Origin: Rehaibacterium terrae
GTDB taxonomy: Bacteria > Pseudomonadota > Gammaproteobacteria > Xanthomonadales > Xanthomonadaceae
Direction: 5' to 3'
DNA length: 64,000 nt
Assembly (NCBI RefSeq): GCF_014202935.1
Contig: NZ_JACHHX010000001.1
Location: 124,001-188,000 of the forward strand
Shown here: positions 44,937 through 56,963 of the stretch, piece after piece
Layout: the number at the start of each line of letters is the position of its first letter
Position numbering within the stretch: position 1 is the first letter of the stretch
The notes under the pieces: model-generated
Databases searched by the model: none
Seen by the model: the letters and a program-made list of their open reading frames with translations, nothing else
Told to the model about the DNA's origin: nothing
Position numbers and translations under genes: made by a program

Positions 44937-45013
44937 TGGTCGGGGAGACAGGATTTGAACCTGCGACTTCTACGTCCCGAACGTAGCGCTCTACCAGGCT
45001 GAGCTACACCCCG
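44937..45013 (-). tRNA. tRNA-Pro, anticodon CGG
   Basis: 77-nt cloverleaf read on the minus strand. The acceptor 5' end is CGGGGTG and the 3' end CTCCCCG plus encoded ACCA. The D-arm is GCTCAGCCTGGTAGAGC, the anticodon stem CTACG/CGTAG with loop TTCGGGA (CGG, reading CCG codons), and the T-arm GCAGG-TTCAAAT-CCTGT. The only blemish is a T6-T67 mismatch in the acceptor stem. It decodes a proline codon that is frequent in this GC-rich genome. Confidence 0.96.
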
Positions 45014-45098
45014 ACATTCGAGCCGCGTATTTTAGGGGCGGTTGCGGGGGCTGGCAAGAGCGGCGTTCGCCCGCCGCATCCGGTCCGTGCCGCGCCTG

Positions 45099-45104
45099 TA
45101 GAAT
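45099..45104 (+). promoter_or_regulatory. -10-like TAGAAT upstream of hisS
   Basis: TAGAAT lies 30 nt before the hisS ATG and is identical to the hexamer before the TPR gene (5725). No clear -35. Confidence 0.45.
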
Positions 45105-45134
45105 GCGGCCTTCGCGAACTCCCGGAGTCCGGCC

Positions 45135-46514
45135 TTGATCAAGCCCCGCACCATGCCCGGTGTCATGGAGCTGCTGCCCCGTGACCAGATCGCCTTCCAG
45201 CGGATGCTGGACACGATCCGCCGCAACTACGAGCGCTTCGGTTTCCTGCCCATCGAGACCCCGGTGATGGAGCTGTCCGAGGTGCTGCTGACCAAGACCG
45301 GCGGCGAGACCGAGCGCCAGGTCTATTTCGTGCAGTCCACCGGCGCGCTGGAGAAGCCGGCCGGGGGGTTGCCCGAGCTGGCGCTGCGCTTCGACCTGAC
45401 CGTGCCGCTCGCGCGCTACGTCGCCGAGCACGAGCACGCGCTGGCTTTCCCGTTCCGCCGCTACCAGATGCAGCGCGTGTACCGCGGCGAGCGTGCCCAG
45501 CGCGGACGCTTCCGCGAGTTCTACCAGTGCGACATCGACGTGATCGGAAAGGACGGCCTGTCGATCCGCTACGACGCCGAGATGCCGGCGGTGATCCATG
45601 CGGTGTTCTCGGAGCTGGACATCGGCCCGTTCACCATCCAGCTCAACAACCGCAAGCTGATGCGCGGCTTCTTCGAGGGTCTGGGCATCGCCGACGGCGA
45701 GCGCCAGATGCTGGTGTTGCGCGAGGTGGACAAGCTCGACAAGCGCGGCCCGGAGGCGGTGTTCGAGACGCTCACCGGCCCCGGGTTCGGGCTGAGCGAC
45801 GAGGCGGCGCAGCGGATCCTGGATTTCGTCAAGATCCGCTCGGCCGGCCACCAGGATGCACTCGACAAGCTCGCCGCGCTGGGCGAGGGCAGCGAGACCT
45901 TCAACGCCGGCGTGGCCGAGCTGCGCGAGGTGCTGCAGCTGGTGCGGGCGCTGGGCGTGCCGGAGAAGAACTACGCCATCAACCTGTCGATCGCCCGCGG
46001 CCTGGACTATTACACCGGCACCGTCTACGAGACCACGCTCGACGAGTACCCGCAGATCGGCTCGATCTGCTCGGGCGGCCGCTACGAGAACCTGGCCGGC
46101 AACTACACCAAATCGCACCTGCCGGGTGTCGGCATCTCGATCGGCCTGACGCGGCTGTTCTGGCAGCTGCGCGAGGCCGGCATCGTCGCCACCGCCGACA
46201 GCACCGTGCAGGCGATGGTGGCGCTGATGGACGAGGCGCGGCTGCCGGAGATGCTGGCCATCGCCCGCGAGTTGCGTGCCGCCGGCATCAACACCGAGGC
46301 GCAGCTGGAGCCGAAGAAGCTCGGCAAGCAGTTCCAGTACGCCGACCGCGCCGGCATCCGCTTCGTGGTGCTGCAGGGCGAGGACGAGGCCGCGCGCGGC
46401 ACCGTCACCGTCAAGGATCTGCGCCGGCAGGCGCAGTTCGAGGTTGCCCGCGCCGAGCTCGGCAGCGTGTTGCGCGTGGAGCTGGAGCAACTGCGCGCGA
46501 TGGAGGGCGAGTGA
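45135..46514 (+). CDS. hisS: Histidyl-tRNA synthetase
   Basis: 459 residues. Class II synthetase motifs are all present: motif 1 near [15 protein letters not shown], motif 2 [21 protein letters not shown], and motif 3 [13 protein letters not shown]. The histidine-binding [11 protein letters not shown] is intact, and a C-terminal anticodon-binding domain of about 95 residues follows. It charges tRNA-His in the cytoplasm. This copy is of the long bacterial/archaeal-like form; length is somewhat above the E. coli enzyme (424). The ammonia-lyase gene follows after 2 bp, so histidine charging and histidine breakdown share a transcript. Confidence 0.97.
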   Translation: MIKPRTMPGVMELLPRDQIAFQRMLDTIRRNYERFGFLPIETPVMELSEVLLTKTGGETERQVYFVQSTGALEKPAGGLPELALRFDLTVPLARYVAEHEHALAFPFRRYQMQRVYRGERAQRGRFREFYQCDIDVIGKDGLSIRYDAEMPAVIHAVFSELDIGPFTIQLNNRKLMRGFFEGLGIADGERQMLVLREVDKLDKRGPEAVFETLTGPGFGLSDEAAQRILDFVKIRSAGHQDALDKLAALGEGSETFNAGVAELREVLQLVRALGVPEKNYAINLSIARGLDYYTGTVYETTLDEYPQIGSICSGGRYENLAGNYTKSHLPGVGISIGLTRLFWQLREAGIVATADSTVQAMVALMDEARLPEMLAIARELRAAGINTEAQLEPKKLGKQFQYADRAGIRFVVLQGEDEAARGTVTVKDLRRQAQFEVARAELGSVLRVELEQLRAMEGE

Positions 46515-46516
46515 GC

Positions 46517-48418
<1,902 letters not shown>

Positions 48419-48421
48419 TCC

Positions 48422-50251
48422 TCAGTCGGTGGCGGCCGGCAACGCGGTGCTGTCACGCACGCAGTTGCGGCCGTCACGTTTGGCCAGGTAGAGCGCATCG
48501 TCGGCACGGCGGATCGCCTCCTCCGAGCCGGTGCGGGTGCCGGCCGGGATCACGTGCAGGCCGATGCTGATGGTCAACCGGACCGTTTCGTCTCCGATCT
48601 GGACCGGCGTGCTGGCGATATCCTCCTGCAGCTGCTCGGCGATGCGTCTGGCCTGGGCGAGGCTGGTGTCGGGCAGGGCGGCGATGAATTCCTCGCCACC
48701 GAAGCGTCCCAGCACTCCGCGCTGACTGCCGAGCGCGACCTGCAGTTGGCCGGCGATCCAGCGCAGGCAGGCATCGCCGGTGAAGTGGCCGAGCTCGTCG
48801 TTGATCGACTTGAAGTGGTCGATGTCGATCATCAGCACGGCCAGCGACGCGCCGGTCTCGTGCATGTCGACCAGCAGGTGCTCCAGGGTTTCCCTGAAGT
48901 GACGGCGGCTGAATACCCCGGTGAGGTTGTCGCGCCGGTTCAGTTCGCGCAGCCGCGCATTGGCTTCGGCCAGCTGCTCGAGGGCCTGGCTGAGTTCGGC
49001 GGTCCGCGTGGCGACGCTGCGTTCGAGCTGCTCGTTGGCTTCGCGCACGATGCGCTCGTTCTCGTTGCGCAGTGCACCGTAGCGGTAGGCGAGGGCGAAG
49101 CTGAGCAGGATCATTTCCAGCGCCGAGCCGATCTGCACACCGTACTCGGTGATGAACAGCTTCGGCAGCACGCCGAAGGCGACCAGGGCGAAGGTGGCCG
49201 TACCGATCAGGAACAGCGCCCAGGCGAGCAGGAACAGCCGGGCCGGCGCATAGCCGCGGCGCAGGGCGACGATGCTCACGATCACGATCCAGGCCACGCT
49301 CGGCAGCACGGCTGCGGAGGCGATCGGCGTGGTGATGCGGTAGGGCAGCAGCAGCGAAGCGACCCCGAGCACGGCGAACAGGACGATCAGCGCCAGGCCG
49401 ATCCGGCTGCCGGTCGGCCAGCGCTGGTCGAGCTCAAGGAAGATGCGCGCGAACTGCTGCATCCCGATCTGGGCGATGCAGATCGAGACCGGCACGCAGC
49501 GGTCCTGCAGCCAGGGTGAATTCGGCCACAGGTACTCGAAGGCCAGGCCATTGAGGCAGAACAGCACCAGGCCGAAGGCCGTGATGTGGAACATGTACCA
49601 GAAGTAGGTCGGATCGCGCAGTGTCGCCCACAGGATCAGGTTGTAGAAGAACAGCGCCAGCAGGATTCCGTAGTAGAGGCCGATGCTGAACTGGGCATCG
49701 CGTGCCAGTTCGGCGAAGGCGGCCGGTGAGTACAGGGCCAGCGGGACCTGCATCGAACTCTGGCTCTCGACCCGGACCAGCAGCTCGACTGGCTCGCCGG
49801 GCGCGAGCTCCAGCCAGAAGTTGGGATGGCGGTACTTGATTGCGCGGTGGCTGAAGGGCAGGTGGTCGCCCGAAGCCTGATAGTCGATGGTGCCGTCGGC
49901 GCGACGCAGCCAGATCTCGATGCGGTCGCTCAGCGGGTAGCGCTGGACCAGCAGCCAGCGTGTTTCGCCGGGGTCGCGGTTCTCGATCCGGGTGTGGAAC
50001 CAGAACGCGCCGGAACGGAAGCCGAAATTGGTGCGGCCGTTCGGCAATGGCTGGAACTCGCCGGCGGCGGCCCGTGCGAACAGGGTCACTGCGCCGGCAT
50101 GGGCCTCGGGCTCGTGGTGCCAGCTCAGGTGGGGTGCCAGATCCAGCATCGGCTGGCCGGGCGTGATCACGGCCGGGGCCGCAGCCCACGCCTGCACGGC
50201 ACTCAGCAACAGTGCCAGCGCGGCGGAGAACACTGACCGGCTCCACGGCAT
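48422..50251 (-). CDS. Membrane-bound diguanylate cyclase with 7TMR-DISM sensor
   Basis: 609 residues. A signal peptide (1-24) is followed by a periplasmic 7TMR-DISMED2 domain (about 30-185) and seven membrane helices (about 190-395). A coiled-coil linker and a GGDEF domain follow, with active-site GGEEF (GRFGGEEFIAALPD) near residue 530 and the DxxHFKxxND motif intact. It should make cyclic-di-GMP. The RxxD inhibitory site expected just before GGEEF is absent (RGVLGRF), so feedback inhibition is unlikely. The ligand for the periplasmic domain is unknown. It is convergent with the lyase gene, stops 3 bp apart. Confidence 0.93.
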   Translation of the reverse strand: MPWSRSVFSAALALLLSAVQAWAAAPAVITPGQPMLDLAPHLSWHHEPEAHAGAVTLFARAAAGEFQPLPNGRTNFGFRSGAFWFHTRIENRDPGETRWLLVQRYPLSDRIEIWLRRADGTIDYQASGDHLPFSHRAIKYRHPNFWLELAPGEPVELLVRVESQSSMQVPLALYSPAAFAELARDAQFSIGLYYGILLALFFYNLILWATLRDPTYFWYMFHITAFGLVLFCLNGLAFEYLWPNSPWLQDRCVPVSICIAQIGMQQFARIFLELDQRWPTGSRIGLALIVLFAVLGVASLLLPYRITTPIASAAVLPSVAWIVIVSIVALRRGYAPARLFLLAWALFLIGTATFALVAFGVLPKLFITEYGVQIGSALEMILLSFALAYRYGALRNENERIVREANEQLERSVATRTAELSQALEQLAEANARLRELNRRDNLTGVFSRRHFRETLEHLLVDMHETGASLAVLMIDIDHFKSINDELGHFTGDACLRWIAGQLQVALGSQRGVLGRFGGEEFIAALPDTSLAQARRIAEQLQEDIASTPVQIGDETVRLTISIGLHVIPAGTRTGSEEAIRRADDALYLAKRDGRNCVRDSTALPAATD

Positions 50252-50326
50252 GGGATCCCTCCCCTGTGACCGGCATCACATTATCGCGTTGGTCGGCGGC
50301 GGCCAAGGGCCGGCTTGCGCAGGTCG

Positions 50327-50356
50327 TTGAAATGAGTTAGCGTACTAACGCATTAT
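50327..50356 (+). promoter_or_regulatory. hisR/his operon promoter with operator palindrome in the spacer
   Basis: TTGAAA (50327-50332) and CATTAT (50351-50356) are 18 bp apart. The spacer contains GTTAG-CGTA-CTAAC (50336-50349), a 5-bp inverted repeat whose CTAAC/GTTAG halves resemble trp-operator words. Binding there would block RNA polymerase. The hisR ATG at 50369 is 12 nt after the -10 with no ribosome site, so the mRNA is nearly leaderless. Confidence 0.7.
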
Positions 50357-50368
50357 TGCATTCACGAC

Positions 50369-50698
50369 ATGAAACGCCGAGCCCTTCCACCCGAGATCAG
50401 TGACGACGGCGCCTTCGATGCGTTGATCGCGGCATTGCTCAGCCTGCGCACGCCGGCCGAGCTGCGCGCCTTCCTCGAGGATCTGTGCACGCCGGCCGAG
50501 CTGCAGGCGATGGCCGATCGTTGGCGGGTGGTGCCGTTGCTGCTGCAAGGCTTGCCCTACCGGGAGATCCATGACCGCACGGCGGTGAGCGTCACCACCA
50601 TCGGCCGGGTCGCCCGCTGCGTCGAGCTGGGGGCCGGCGGCTATCGCCTGGCCGCCGAGCGGCTCGGCTATGCGCCCAGCGACGCCGAGGCGCACTGA
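50369..50698 (+). CDS. TrpR-family (YerC/HisR-like) repressor of the his operon
   Basis: 109 residues. The TrpR fold is evident in the middle ([20 protein letters not shown]), with the helix-turn-helix at [28 protein letters not shown]. Proteins of this short YerC type just upstream of hisG in Xanthomonadales have been proposed by comparative genomics as histidine-synthesis repressors (HisR). Here the gene leads the operon, so it would repress itself together with hisG-hisIE, with histidine the probable co-ligand. No histidine-rich attenuator peptide is present, so repression, not attenuation, is the likely control. Confidence 0.9.
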   Translation: MKRRALPPEISDDGAFDALIAALLSLRTPAELRAFLEDLCTPAELQAMADRWRVVPLLLQGLPYREIHDRTAVSVTTIGRVARCVELGAGGYRLAAERLGYAPSDAEAH

Positions 50699-50726
50699 AC
50701 TTTCCTTGACTTCCTCCGGAGGCGAC

Positions 50727-51626
50727 ATGAAGTCGCGCGACCGTCTGCGTATTGCCATCCAGAAATCCGGCCGTCTCGCCGACCCGGCGCGCGACCTGCT
50801 CGCACGTGCCGGGCTGAGCTTCCGCGAGAGCCGCGACCGCCTGTTCTGCTACGGCGAATCCCTGCCGATCGATCTGCTGCTGGTGCGTGACGACGACATC
50901 CCCGGCCTGATCGCCGAGGGTGTGTGCGACCTCGGCGTGGTCGGCCGCAACGTGCTCGACGAGCAGGCGGAGGAGCGTCGGGCGCGTGGCCAGGGCGATG
51001 CTTTCCGCGAGCTGCGCACTCTCGGCTTCGGCCGCTGCCGGTTGTCGCTGGCGGTGCCGCAGGACTGGGACTGGCGTGGTCCGGACATGCTCGCCGGCAA
51101 GCGCATCGCCACCAGCTACCCGCAACTGCTCGGTCGCTGGCTGCGGGCCAGGGACATCGACGCCGAGCCGGTGGTGCTGTCCGGCTCGGTCGAGATCGCG
51201 CCGCGCCTCGGCCAGGCCGATGCGGTCTGCGATCTGGTTTCGACCGGCGCCACCCTGGTCGCCAACCAGTTGCGAGAGGTCGAGGTGATCATCGAGAGCG
51301 AGGCGGTGCTGGCAGGCCCTGCCGTCGATTTCATCGACGAGCGCGCCGAACTCGCCGCGCTGCTGCTGCGCCGGCTCGACGGCGTGCTGCGCGTGCAGGG
51401 CAGCAAGCTGGTGATGTTCCAGGCGCCGCGCACGGCGCTGCCGGCCTTGATGCGGCTGCTGCCGGACGCCGAGCCGCCGACCGTGATGCAGATCGACGGT
51501 GCCGCCTCCGAGGTCGCGCTGCAGGCGGTCTGCCGGCAGGCCATCACCTGGCAGCGGCTGGAGGACATGAAGCGCGCCGGCGCCCGCGGGCTGCTCGTGC
51601 TGCCGGTGGAGCAGATGCTGGCATGA
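50727..51626 (+). CDS. hisG: ATP phosphoribosyltransferase, long form
   Basis: 299 residues, the long HisG that carries its own C-terminal histidine-binding regulatory domain, so no HisZ is needed. It joins ATP and PRPP, the first and regulated step of histidine synthesis. Visible landmarks are [10 protein letters not shown] at the N-terminus, [22 protein letters not shown], and the PRPP loop [19 protein letters not shown] lies before ATG 50727 (28 bp after the repressor stop). Its stop overlaps the hisD start by 4 bp. Confidence 0.97.
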   Translation: MKSRDRLRIAIQKSGRLADPARDLLARAGLSFRESRDRLFCYGESLPIDLLLVRDDDIPGLIAEGVCDLGVVGRNVLDEQAEERRARGQGDAFRELRTLGFGRCRLSLAVPQDWDWRGPDMLAGKRIATSYPQLLGRWLRARDIDAEPVVLSGSVEIAPRLGQADAVCDLVSTGATLVANQLREVEVIIESEAVLAGPAVDFIDERAELAALLLRRLDGVLRVQGSKLVMFQAPRTALPALMRLLPDAEPPTVMQIDGAASEVALQAVCRQAITWQRLEDMKRAGARGLLVLPVEQMLA

Positions 51627-52951
51627 ACACGACCATGCTCCCGCTGAACCCGATCGACTGGGATTCGCTCGATGCCACCGGCCGCGCGGCCGTGCTGCGC
51701 CGCCCCACGGCTGCGGTCGCCGTCGAGGTGCGCACCGCCGTCGAACGCGTCATCGCCCAGGTGCGTGCCGATGGCGATGTCGCGCTGCGCGCGCTCACCC
51801 GCCGCTTCGATGGTGTCGAATTGGGCGCCTTTGCGGTCGGTGAGGACGAGTTCGCCGCCGCCGAGCGCGCCGTCGACGACGGCCTGAAGCGGGCGATGCG
51901 CGAAGCGCGCGAGCGCATCGTGGCCTGGCACCGCGCCGGCATGCCGCGTGAGTTCGAGATCGAGACCGCGCCCGGCGTGCGCTGCGGCCGCTTGCTCCGC
52001 CCGATCGCCCGGGTCGGTCTGTACGTTCCGGCCGGCAGCGCGCCGCTGCCTTCGACGGCGTTGATGCTCGCTGTGCCGGCCAAGCTGGCCGGTTGTCGCG
52101 AGCTGGTGCTGTGCACGCCGCCGCGTGCCGACGGTCGGGCCGATCCGGCGGTGCTGGTGGCGGCGCGGCTGTGCGGTGTCGATCGCGTGCTCAAGCTCGG
52201 CGGCGCACAGGCGATCGCGGCGATGGCCTACGGCACCGAGAGCGTACCCAGGTGCGACAAGCTGTTCGGCCCCGGCAACGCTTACGTAACCGCGGCCAAG
52301 CAACTGGTCGCCCAGGACCCCGACGGTGCCGCCATCGACATGCCGGCCGGACCATCCGAGGTGCTGGTGATCGCCGATGCCGGCGCCGATCCCGACTTCG
52401 TCGCCGCCGACCTGCTCTCGCAGGCCGAGCACGGCCCCGATTCGCAGGTGATCCTGGTCAGCGACTCCGACCAGCTGCTGGCCGCTGTGCTCGACGCGTT
52501 GCCGCGCCAGCTTTCCACACTGCCGCGCGCCGACATCGCCCGACGCGCACTGGAGCATGCGCGGCTGGTCAAGGTGGCCCGGCTGGAGGACGCTTTCGCG
52601 CTCAGCAACGCCTATGCCCCCGAGCACCTGATCCTTGCCCTGCGCGAGCCGCGCAACTGGTTGGACCAGGTCGAGGCGGCCGGCTCGGTCTTTCTCGGCG
52701 ATTACGCGCCCGAAGCGCTGGGCGACTACTGCTCGGGCACCAATCATGTACTGCCGACCGGCGGCGCGGCGCGGGCATACAGCGGCGTCAGCGTCGCCAG
52801 CTTCCAGACCGCGATCAGCGTGCAGGAGGTAGGTGCCGAGGGGCTGCGCGCCATCGGTCCCTGCGCGGCGACGCTGGCACGCGCCGAGGCGCTGGCCGCA
52901 CACGAGCGCGCAGTGACCTTGCGGATCGGGCGCATCGGAGGAGCGGCATGA
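51623..52951 (+). CDS. hisD: Histidinol dehydrogenase
   Basis: 442 residues. HisD oxidises histidinol to histidine in two NAD-dependent steps. The family signature region [20 protein letters not shown] is intact, with [15 protein letters not shown] and the zinc/catalytic residues in [12 protein letters not shown] and [10 protein letters not shown], and the final [15 protein letters not shown]. Overlaps hisG (ATGA) before and hisC (ATGA) after, so translation is coupled. Confidence 0.98.
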   Translation: MNTTMLPLNPIDWDSLDATGRAAVLRRPTAAVAVEVRTAVERVIAQVRADGDVALRALTRRFDGVELGAFAVGEDEFAAAERAVDDGLKRAMREARERIVAWHRAGMPREFEIETAPGVRCGRLLRPIARVGLYVPAGSAPLPSTALMLAVPAKLAGCRELVLCTPPRADGRADPAVLVAARLCGVDRVLKLGGAQAIAAMAYGTESVPRCDKLFGPGNAYVTAAKQLVAQDPDGAAIDMPAGPSEVLVIADAGADPDFVAADLLSQAEHGPDSQVILVSDSDQLLAAVLDALPRQLSTLPRADIARRALEHARLVKVARLEDAFALSNAYAPEHLILALREPRNWLDQVEAAGSVFLGDYAPEALGDYCSGTNHVLPTGGAARAYSGVSVASFQTAISVQEVGAEGLRAIGPCAATLARAEALAAHERAVTLRIGRIGGAA

Positions 52952-54030
52952 GTGATGTGCTCGATCTGGTACGCGAGGACCTGCGCCAGTTCGCAGGCTA
53001 TGCCTCGGCCCGCCGCAGCGGCCTGACCGGCTCGGTCTGGTTGAATGCCAACGAAAGTCCGTGGCCGTCGCCGGCCGACGGCGGTCTCGGCCTCAACCGC
53101 TATCCCGATCCACAGCCGGCTGCGCTGCACGCGGAGCTGGCCGCGCTGTACGCGGTGGACGAGGAGCGGGTGCTGATCAGCCGCGGCAGCGACGAGGCCA
53201 TCGACCTGCTGGTGCGCGCGCTGTGCCGTGCCGGCCGGGATGCGGTGGTGCTCGCGCCGCCGACCTTCGGCATGTACGCGGTCTGCGCCCGCCTGCAGGA
53301 TGCGCGGCGCATCGAGGTGCCGCTGATCGACACCGCCGACGGCTGGGCGCTGGACATCGACGCCGTCATCGCATCGGCGCGCGACGGTGGCGCGCGGATC
53401 GTCTTCCTGTGCTCGCCGAACAATCCGACCGGCGAGGTCGTGCCGCGGGAAGCGATCGAGCGCGCCGCCGTCGCGCTGGCCGACCAGGCCGTGGTGGTGG
53501 TGGACGAGGCCTACGGCGAGTTCGCCGCGCAGGCCAGCGCCGCCACGCTGCTGCCGCGCCATCCGAACCTGGCCGTGCTGCGCACGCTGTCCAAGGCGCA
53601 TGCCCTGGCCGGCGCCCGCATCGGCGCGTTGCTGGCCGACCCGGCGCTGATACGGGTGCTGCGCAACGTCGCCGCGCCGTATCCATTGCCGAGCCCGTCG
53701 GTGCGCGCCGCGCTGGCCGCGCTGCAGCCGGCGACACTGGACGAGACGCGCCGACGAATCGCCTGCGTGATCGCCGAGCGGCAACGGGTGTTCGCGGCCC
53801 TGTCGGCGCTGCCCGGCGTGCGCCGCTGCTATCCCTCGCAGGGCAATTTCCTGCTGGTGCGCTTCGTCGAGGCCGAGCTCGCCTTCCGGCGCCTGCTCGC
53901 CGCCGGCGTGGTGGTGCGCGACATGCGCGGCTACCCGGGGCTCGGGGATGCCCTGCGCATCAGCATCGGTACGGTGCAGGACAACGACACCCTGCTCGCC
54001 GCGCTCGGCGCGGGGAGGGCGCCGGCATGA
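52948..54030 (+). CDS. hisC: Histidinol-phosphate aminotransferase
   Basis: 360 residues, class I/II PLP aminotransferase. It moves an amino group from glutamate to imidazole-acetol phosphate. Key features are LNANESPWP, the PLP contacts [11 protein letters not shown] and [18 protein letters not shown], and the Schiff-base Lys216 in [12 protein letters not shown]. The C-terminal [10 protein letters not shown] is typical. It overlaps hisD and hisB by 4 bp each. Confidence 0.97.
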   Translation: MSDVLDLVREDLRQFAGYASARRSGLTGSVWLNANESPWPSPADGGLGLNRYPDPQPAALHAELAALYAVDEERVLISRGSDEAIDLLVRALCRAGRDAVVLAPPTFGMYAVCARLQDARRIEVPLIDTADGWALDIDAVIASARDGGARIVFLCSPNNPTGEVVPREAIERAAVALADQAVVVVDEAYGEFAAQASAATLLPRHPNLAVLRTLSKAHALAGARIGALLADPALIRVLRNVAAPYPLPSPSVRAALAALQPATLDETRRRIACVIAERQRVFAALSALPGVRRCYPSQGNFLLVRFVEAELAFRRLLAAGVVVRDMRGYPGLGDALRISIGTVQDNDTLLAALGAGRAPA

Positions 54031-55088
54031 GACGCATCGCCTTCATCGACCGCGACGGCACGATCATCGAAGAGCCGGCCGACCAGCAGATCGACGCCTA
54101 CGAGAAGCTGCGCTTCGTTGCCGGCGCGATTCCCGCGCTGCTGCGCCTGCAGGCTGCAGGCTACGAGCTGGTGATGGTGTCCAATCAGGACGGTCTCGGC
54201 AGCCCGCGCTTTCCGAGGGAGAGTTTCGAGGGTCCGCACCGGCTGATGATGCAGGTGCTCGAGTCCCAGGGTGTGGTGTTTCGCGAAGTGCTGATCGATC
54301 CCAGCCTGCCGGAGGAAAACTCGCCCAACCGCAAGCCGGGTGTCGGCATGGTCCTGCACTACCTGCGCGACCGCAGCATCGACCTCGCCCATAGCGTGGT
54401 GATCGGCGACCGCGAGACGGATCTGCGTTTCGCCGACAATCTCGGCGCGCGCGGCTTCCGTATCGGCCCGGGCCACGACGACTGGGACGGCATCGTCCGG
54501 CGCATCCTGGCCTCGCCGCGCCGGGCCGAGGTCGAGCGGACGACGCGGGAGACGAAGATCCGGGTGCGTGTCGATCTCGACCGCACCGCCGAGCCGGTCG
54601 CTGCCACCGGCCTGGGCTTTTTCGACCACATGCTGGAGCAGCTCGGCAAGCACGGTGGCTTCGCACTGGCGGTGAGCTGCGCCGGCGACCTGCACATCGA
54701 CGAGCACCACACCGTCGAGGACACGGCACTGGCACTCGGCCAGGCGCTGCGCCAAGCGCTGGGCGACAAGCGTGGCATCGCCCGCTACGGCTTCACCCTG
54801 CCGATGGACGAGGCGCTGGCGACGGCGGCGCTGGACTTTTCCGGCCGGTCGTATTTCGTGTTCGAGGGCGCCTTCCCGCGCGAGCGTGTCGGCGAACTTC
54901 CGACCGAGCTGGTGCCGCACTTCTTCCGCTCGCTGTGCGAGGCGGCGGGGCTCAATCTGCATCTGAGTGTGCGCGGCGAGAACACGCATCACATGATCGA
55001 GGCCTGTTTCAAGGCGGTGGCGCGGGCGTTGCGGCAGGCGGTTCGGAAGGAAGGGGCCGAGTTGCCGAGTACGAAGGGGGCGCTGTGA
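54027..55088 (+). CDS. hisB: Bifunctional histidinol-phosphatase / IGP dehydratase
   Basis: 353 residues, the enterobacterial-type fusion. The N-terminal HAD phosphatase has nucleophiles Asp8/Asp10 (FIDRDGTI) and the motif [13 protein letters not shown]. From about residue 173 the dehydratase follows, with metal-binding [30 protein letters not shown], and the C-terminal [13 protein letters not shown]. It performs two nonadjacent steps of the pathway. The stop at 55086-55088 is immediately followed by a 526-bp block of repeats before hisH; the sequence GTGAAGGTCGCC across the stop looks like the former hisH start. Confidence 0.98.
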   Translation: MRRIAFIDRDGTIIEEPADQQIDAYEKLRFVAGAIPALLRLQAAGYELVMVSNQDGLGSPRFPRESFEGPHRLMMQVLESQGVVFREVLIDPSLPEENSPNRKPGVGMVLHYLRDRSIDLAHSVVIGDRETDLRFADNLGARGFRIGPGHDDWDGIVRRILASPRRAEVERTTRETKIRVRVDLDRTAEPVAATGLGFFDHMLEQLGKHGGFALAVSCAGDLHIDEHHTVEDTALALGQALRQALGDKRGIARYGFTLPMDEALATAALDFSGRSYFVFEGAFPRERVGELPTELVPHFFRSLCEAAGLNLHLSVRGENTHHMIEACFKAVARALRQAVRKEGAELPSTKGAL

Positions 55089-55614
55089 AGGTCGCCGTGT
55101 TACCACGCACGTCGCAGAGGCTGCTCTATGCTCCCTCCCCTTCAAGGGGAGGGTTGGGGTGGGGATGGTGTTGCCTTGCGCTTGCAGGTCATCACGACCT
55201 GGCCGGCGCTGCGCGCCGGGGTTTCGTCCGCCTGCCGGCGGCCGAGTTACTTTTCTTTGCGTGCCCAAAGAAAAGTAACCAAAAGAAAGGGCACCCCTCG
55301 AGCTGCGCCCTCCGGACATCCTGTCCGGAGGGTTCGTGTGCGCGCTCCGGGCGTTTTCGACGGTGCATCCATGCACCGACGAAAACGTCGCCCGCATCCC
55401 TGCGGGCGACCCTTTGGGCCTTTCCTCCGCGCGCCCGCCGCAACTCAGGGGCCCCATTCAAAAGCAGCGGGCATCCTGCCCGCTACAAAGCGCAGACCAC
55501 CGTCATCCTGGCGAAAGCCTGGATCCATGTTGCTCTTTCGCGCCTCGGAAACGGGATCCCGGCTTTCACTGGGATGGCGACACGGGGGATGTCGTCGTGG
55601 ATGGAGTGCGCGGC
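55089..55614. repeat. Nest of intergenic hairpin repeats inserted between hisB and hisH
   Basis: 526 bp without a gene, made of at least six consecutive hairpins: 55133-55153, 55246-55279, 55308-55332, 55352-55387, 55388-55409 and 55466-55484. A larger palindromic element (about 55500-55590) of the 'CATCCTGGCGAAAGCCTGGATCC' kind follows. These words recur in Xanthomonadales intergenic DNA. The block is flanked by a 10-bp direct repeat, TGAAGGTCGC at 55086 and 55616. Confidence 0.8.
55246..55279. repeat. GTTACTTTTCTTTG palindrome
   Basis: Perfect 14-bp stem (55246-55259 with 55266-55279) and a 6-nt loop, followed by CAAAAGAAAGGGC. The motif is a widely dispersed Xanthomonadales intergenic repeat and is much more AT-rich than its surroundings. 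Confidence 0.75.
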
Positions 55615-56214
55615 ATGAAGGTCGCGCTGATCGACTCGGGTGGGGCCAACATCGGCTCGGTGCGCCATGCGCTGGCGCGGCTCGGTGCCGACGTCGTGTT
55701 CACCGACGACACAGAGACGATCCGTGCCGCCGAGCGGGTGATCCTGCCCGGGGTCGGCGCCGCCGCGCCGGCGATGGCGAAGCTGCGCGCGGCCGGACTC
55801 ATCGAGACGATCCGCACGCTGGAGCGGCCGCTGCTCGGCATCTGCCTGGGCATGCAGCTGCTGTTCGAGTCCTCGGAAGAGGGCGATGTCGACTGTCTCG
55901 GCCTGCTGCCCGGCCGGGTGACGAAGCTGATCGAGAGCGAGGGGGTTCGGGTGCCGCACATGGGCTGGAACCGCTTGCAGCCGATCCGTCCTTCGGTCCT
56001 GCTCGATGGCTTGCCGGAGGGCGCGCAGGCCTACTTCGTGCACAGCTACGCAGCGCCGGTTGGCGGAGACTGCGTCGCCGCCTGTACCCACGGCATGCGC
56101 TTCGCGGCGGTGGTGCAGCGTGGCCGCGTGGCCGGTGCGCAGTTCCACCCGGAGCGCTCGGCCGCGGTCGGCGCACGCATCCTCGACAACTTCCTTCGCG
56201 CAGGTGTGGCATGA
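55615..56214 (+). CDS. hisH: Imidazole glycerol phosphate synthase glutaminase subunit
   Basis: 199 residues. Glutaminase of the HisF/HisH complex. The triad is present: Cys77 in [13 protein letters not shown], His178 and Glu180 in [10 protein letters not shown] 55615 was chosen over longer frames that reach back through repeat DNA, because the conserved [16 protein letters not shown] begins there. There is no good ribosome site nearby, unusual for this operon, as the gene has been separated from hisB by repeats. It overlaps hisA by 4 bp. Confidence 0.96.
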   Translation: MKVALIDSGGANIGSVRHALARLGADVVFTDDTETIRAAERVILPGVGAAAPAMAKLRAAGLIETIRTLERPLLGICLGMQLLFESSEEGDVDCLGLLPGRVTKLIESEGVRVPHMGWNRLQPIRPSVLLDGLPEGAQAYFVHSYAAPVGGDCVAACTHGMRFAAVVQRGRVAGAQFHPERSAAVGARILDNFLRAGVA

Positions 56215-56963
56215 GCTGGGACCTGTATCCCGCGCTCGACATCCGTGCCGGCCGCGTGGTGCGCCTGCGGCAGGGCGACTATGCGCAGGAAACCCGCTAC
56301 GACACCGACCCGCTGGCCCAGGCCATGCACTATGCCGAGGCCGGCGCGCGCTGGATGCACCTGGTCGACCTGGACGCCGCCCGCGCCGGAGGCTACACGC
56401 TCATCCCGCTGTTGCGGACGATCAAGGCCGAGACCGGCCTGGCGGTGCAGACCGGCGGCGGCGTGCGCCGGGAAACCGACCTGCTGCGGCTGATCGAGGC
56501 CGGCGCCGACCGCGTCGTGGTCGGCTCGCTGGCGGTGCAGGAGCCGGAGCAGGTGGCCGGCTGGATTGCCCGCTACGGCGCCGGGCGAATCACCGTCGCG
56601 CTCGACACCCGGCGCGACGCCAGCGGCCGCTGGCAGCTTCCGGTCCATGGCTGGACGCAGAGCGAGGCGGGCGGCCGCACGCTCGACACGCTCGCTGCCG
56701 CCTATGCCGGCATCGGCCTCAAGCACCTGTTGTGCACCGACATTGCGCGCGACGGCATGCTGGCCGGCCCGAACCTGGCGTTGTACGCGCATCTGCGCGC
56801 ACTGGCGCCGACGTTGGCCGTGCAGGCCTCCGGCGGCGTGCGCGACCTCGCCGATCTGCGTGCCGTGCAAGCGTGCGGTTGCGCCGGCGCGGTGCTGGGC
56901 AAGGCCTTGCTGGACGGACGCTTCGATCTCACGGACGCACTGCGTGAGGCGGCGGTATGTTGA
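56211..56963 (+). CDS. hisA: ProFAR isomerase
   Basis: 250 residues, TIM barrel. Catalytic acids Asp10 ([10 protein letters not shown]) and Asp132 (VALDTRRD), and phosphate-binding loops [10 protein letters not shown] and [10 protein letters not shown] are intact. It isomerises ProFAR to PRFAR. It overlaps hisH and ends in ATGTTGA, whose ATG-TTG resembles the hisF start (ATG-CTG). A 154-bp repeat-like gap now separates it from hisF. Confidence 0.97.
   Translation: MSWDLYPALDIRAGRVVRLRQGDYAQETRYDTDPLAQAMHYAEAGARWMHLVDLDAARAGGYTLIPLLRTIKAETGLAVQTGGGVRRETDLLRLIEAGADRVVVGSLAVQEPEQVAGWIARYGAGRITVALDTRRDASGRWQLPVHGWTQSEAGGRTLDTLAAAYAGIGLKHLLCTDIARDGMLAGPNLALYAHLRALAPTLAVQASGGVRDLADLRAVQACGCAGAVLGKALLDGRFDLTDALREAAVC

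Noticed and set aside
50200-50727. Histidine attenuator leader peptide before hisG
   Set aside because: No run of His codons or alternative hairpins is present; a TrpR-family repressor and operator explain control better.
55089-55614. Short reading frames inside the hisB-hisH gap
   Set aside because: All overlap known hairpin repeats and none has a start signal or a recognisable product.
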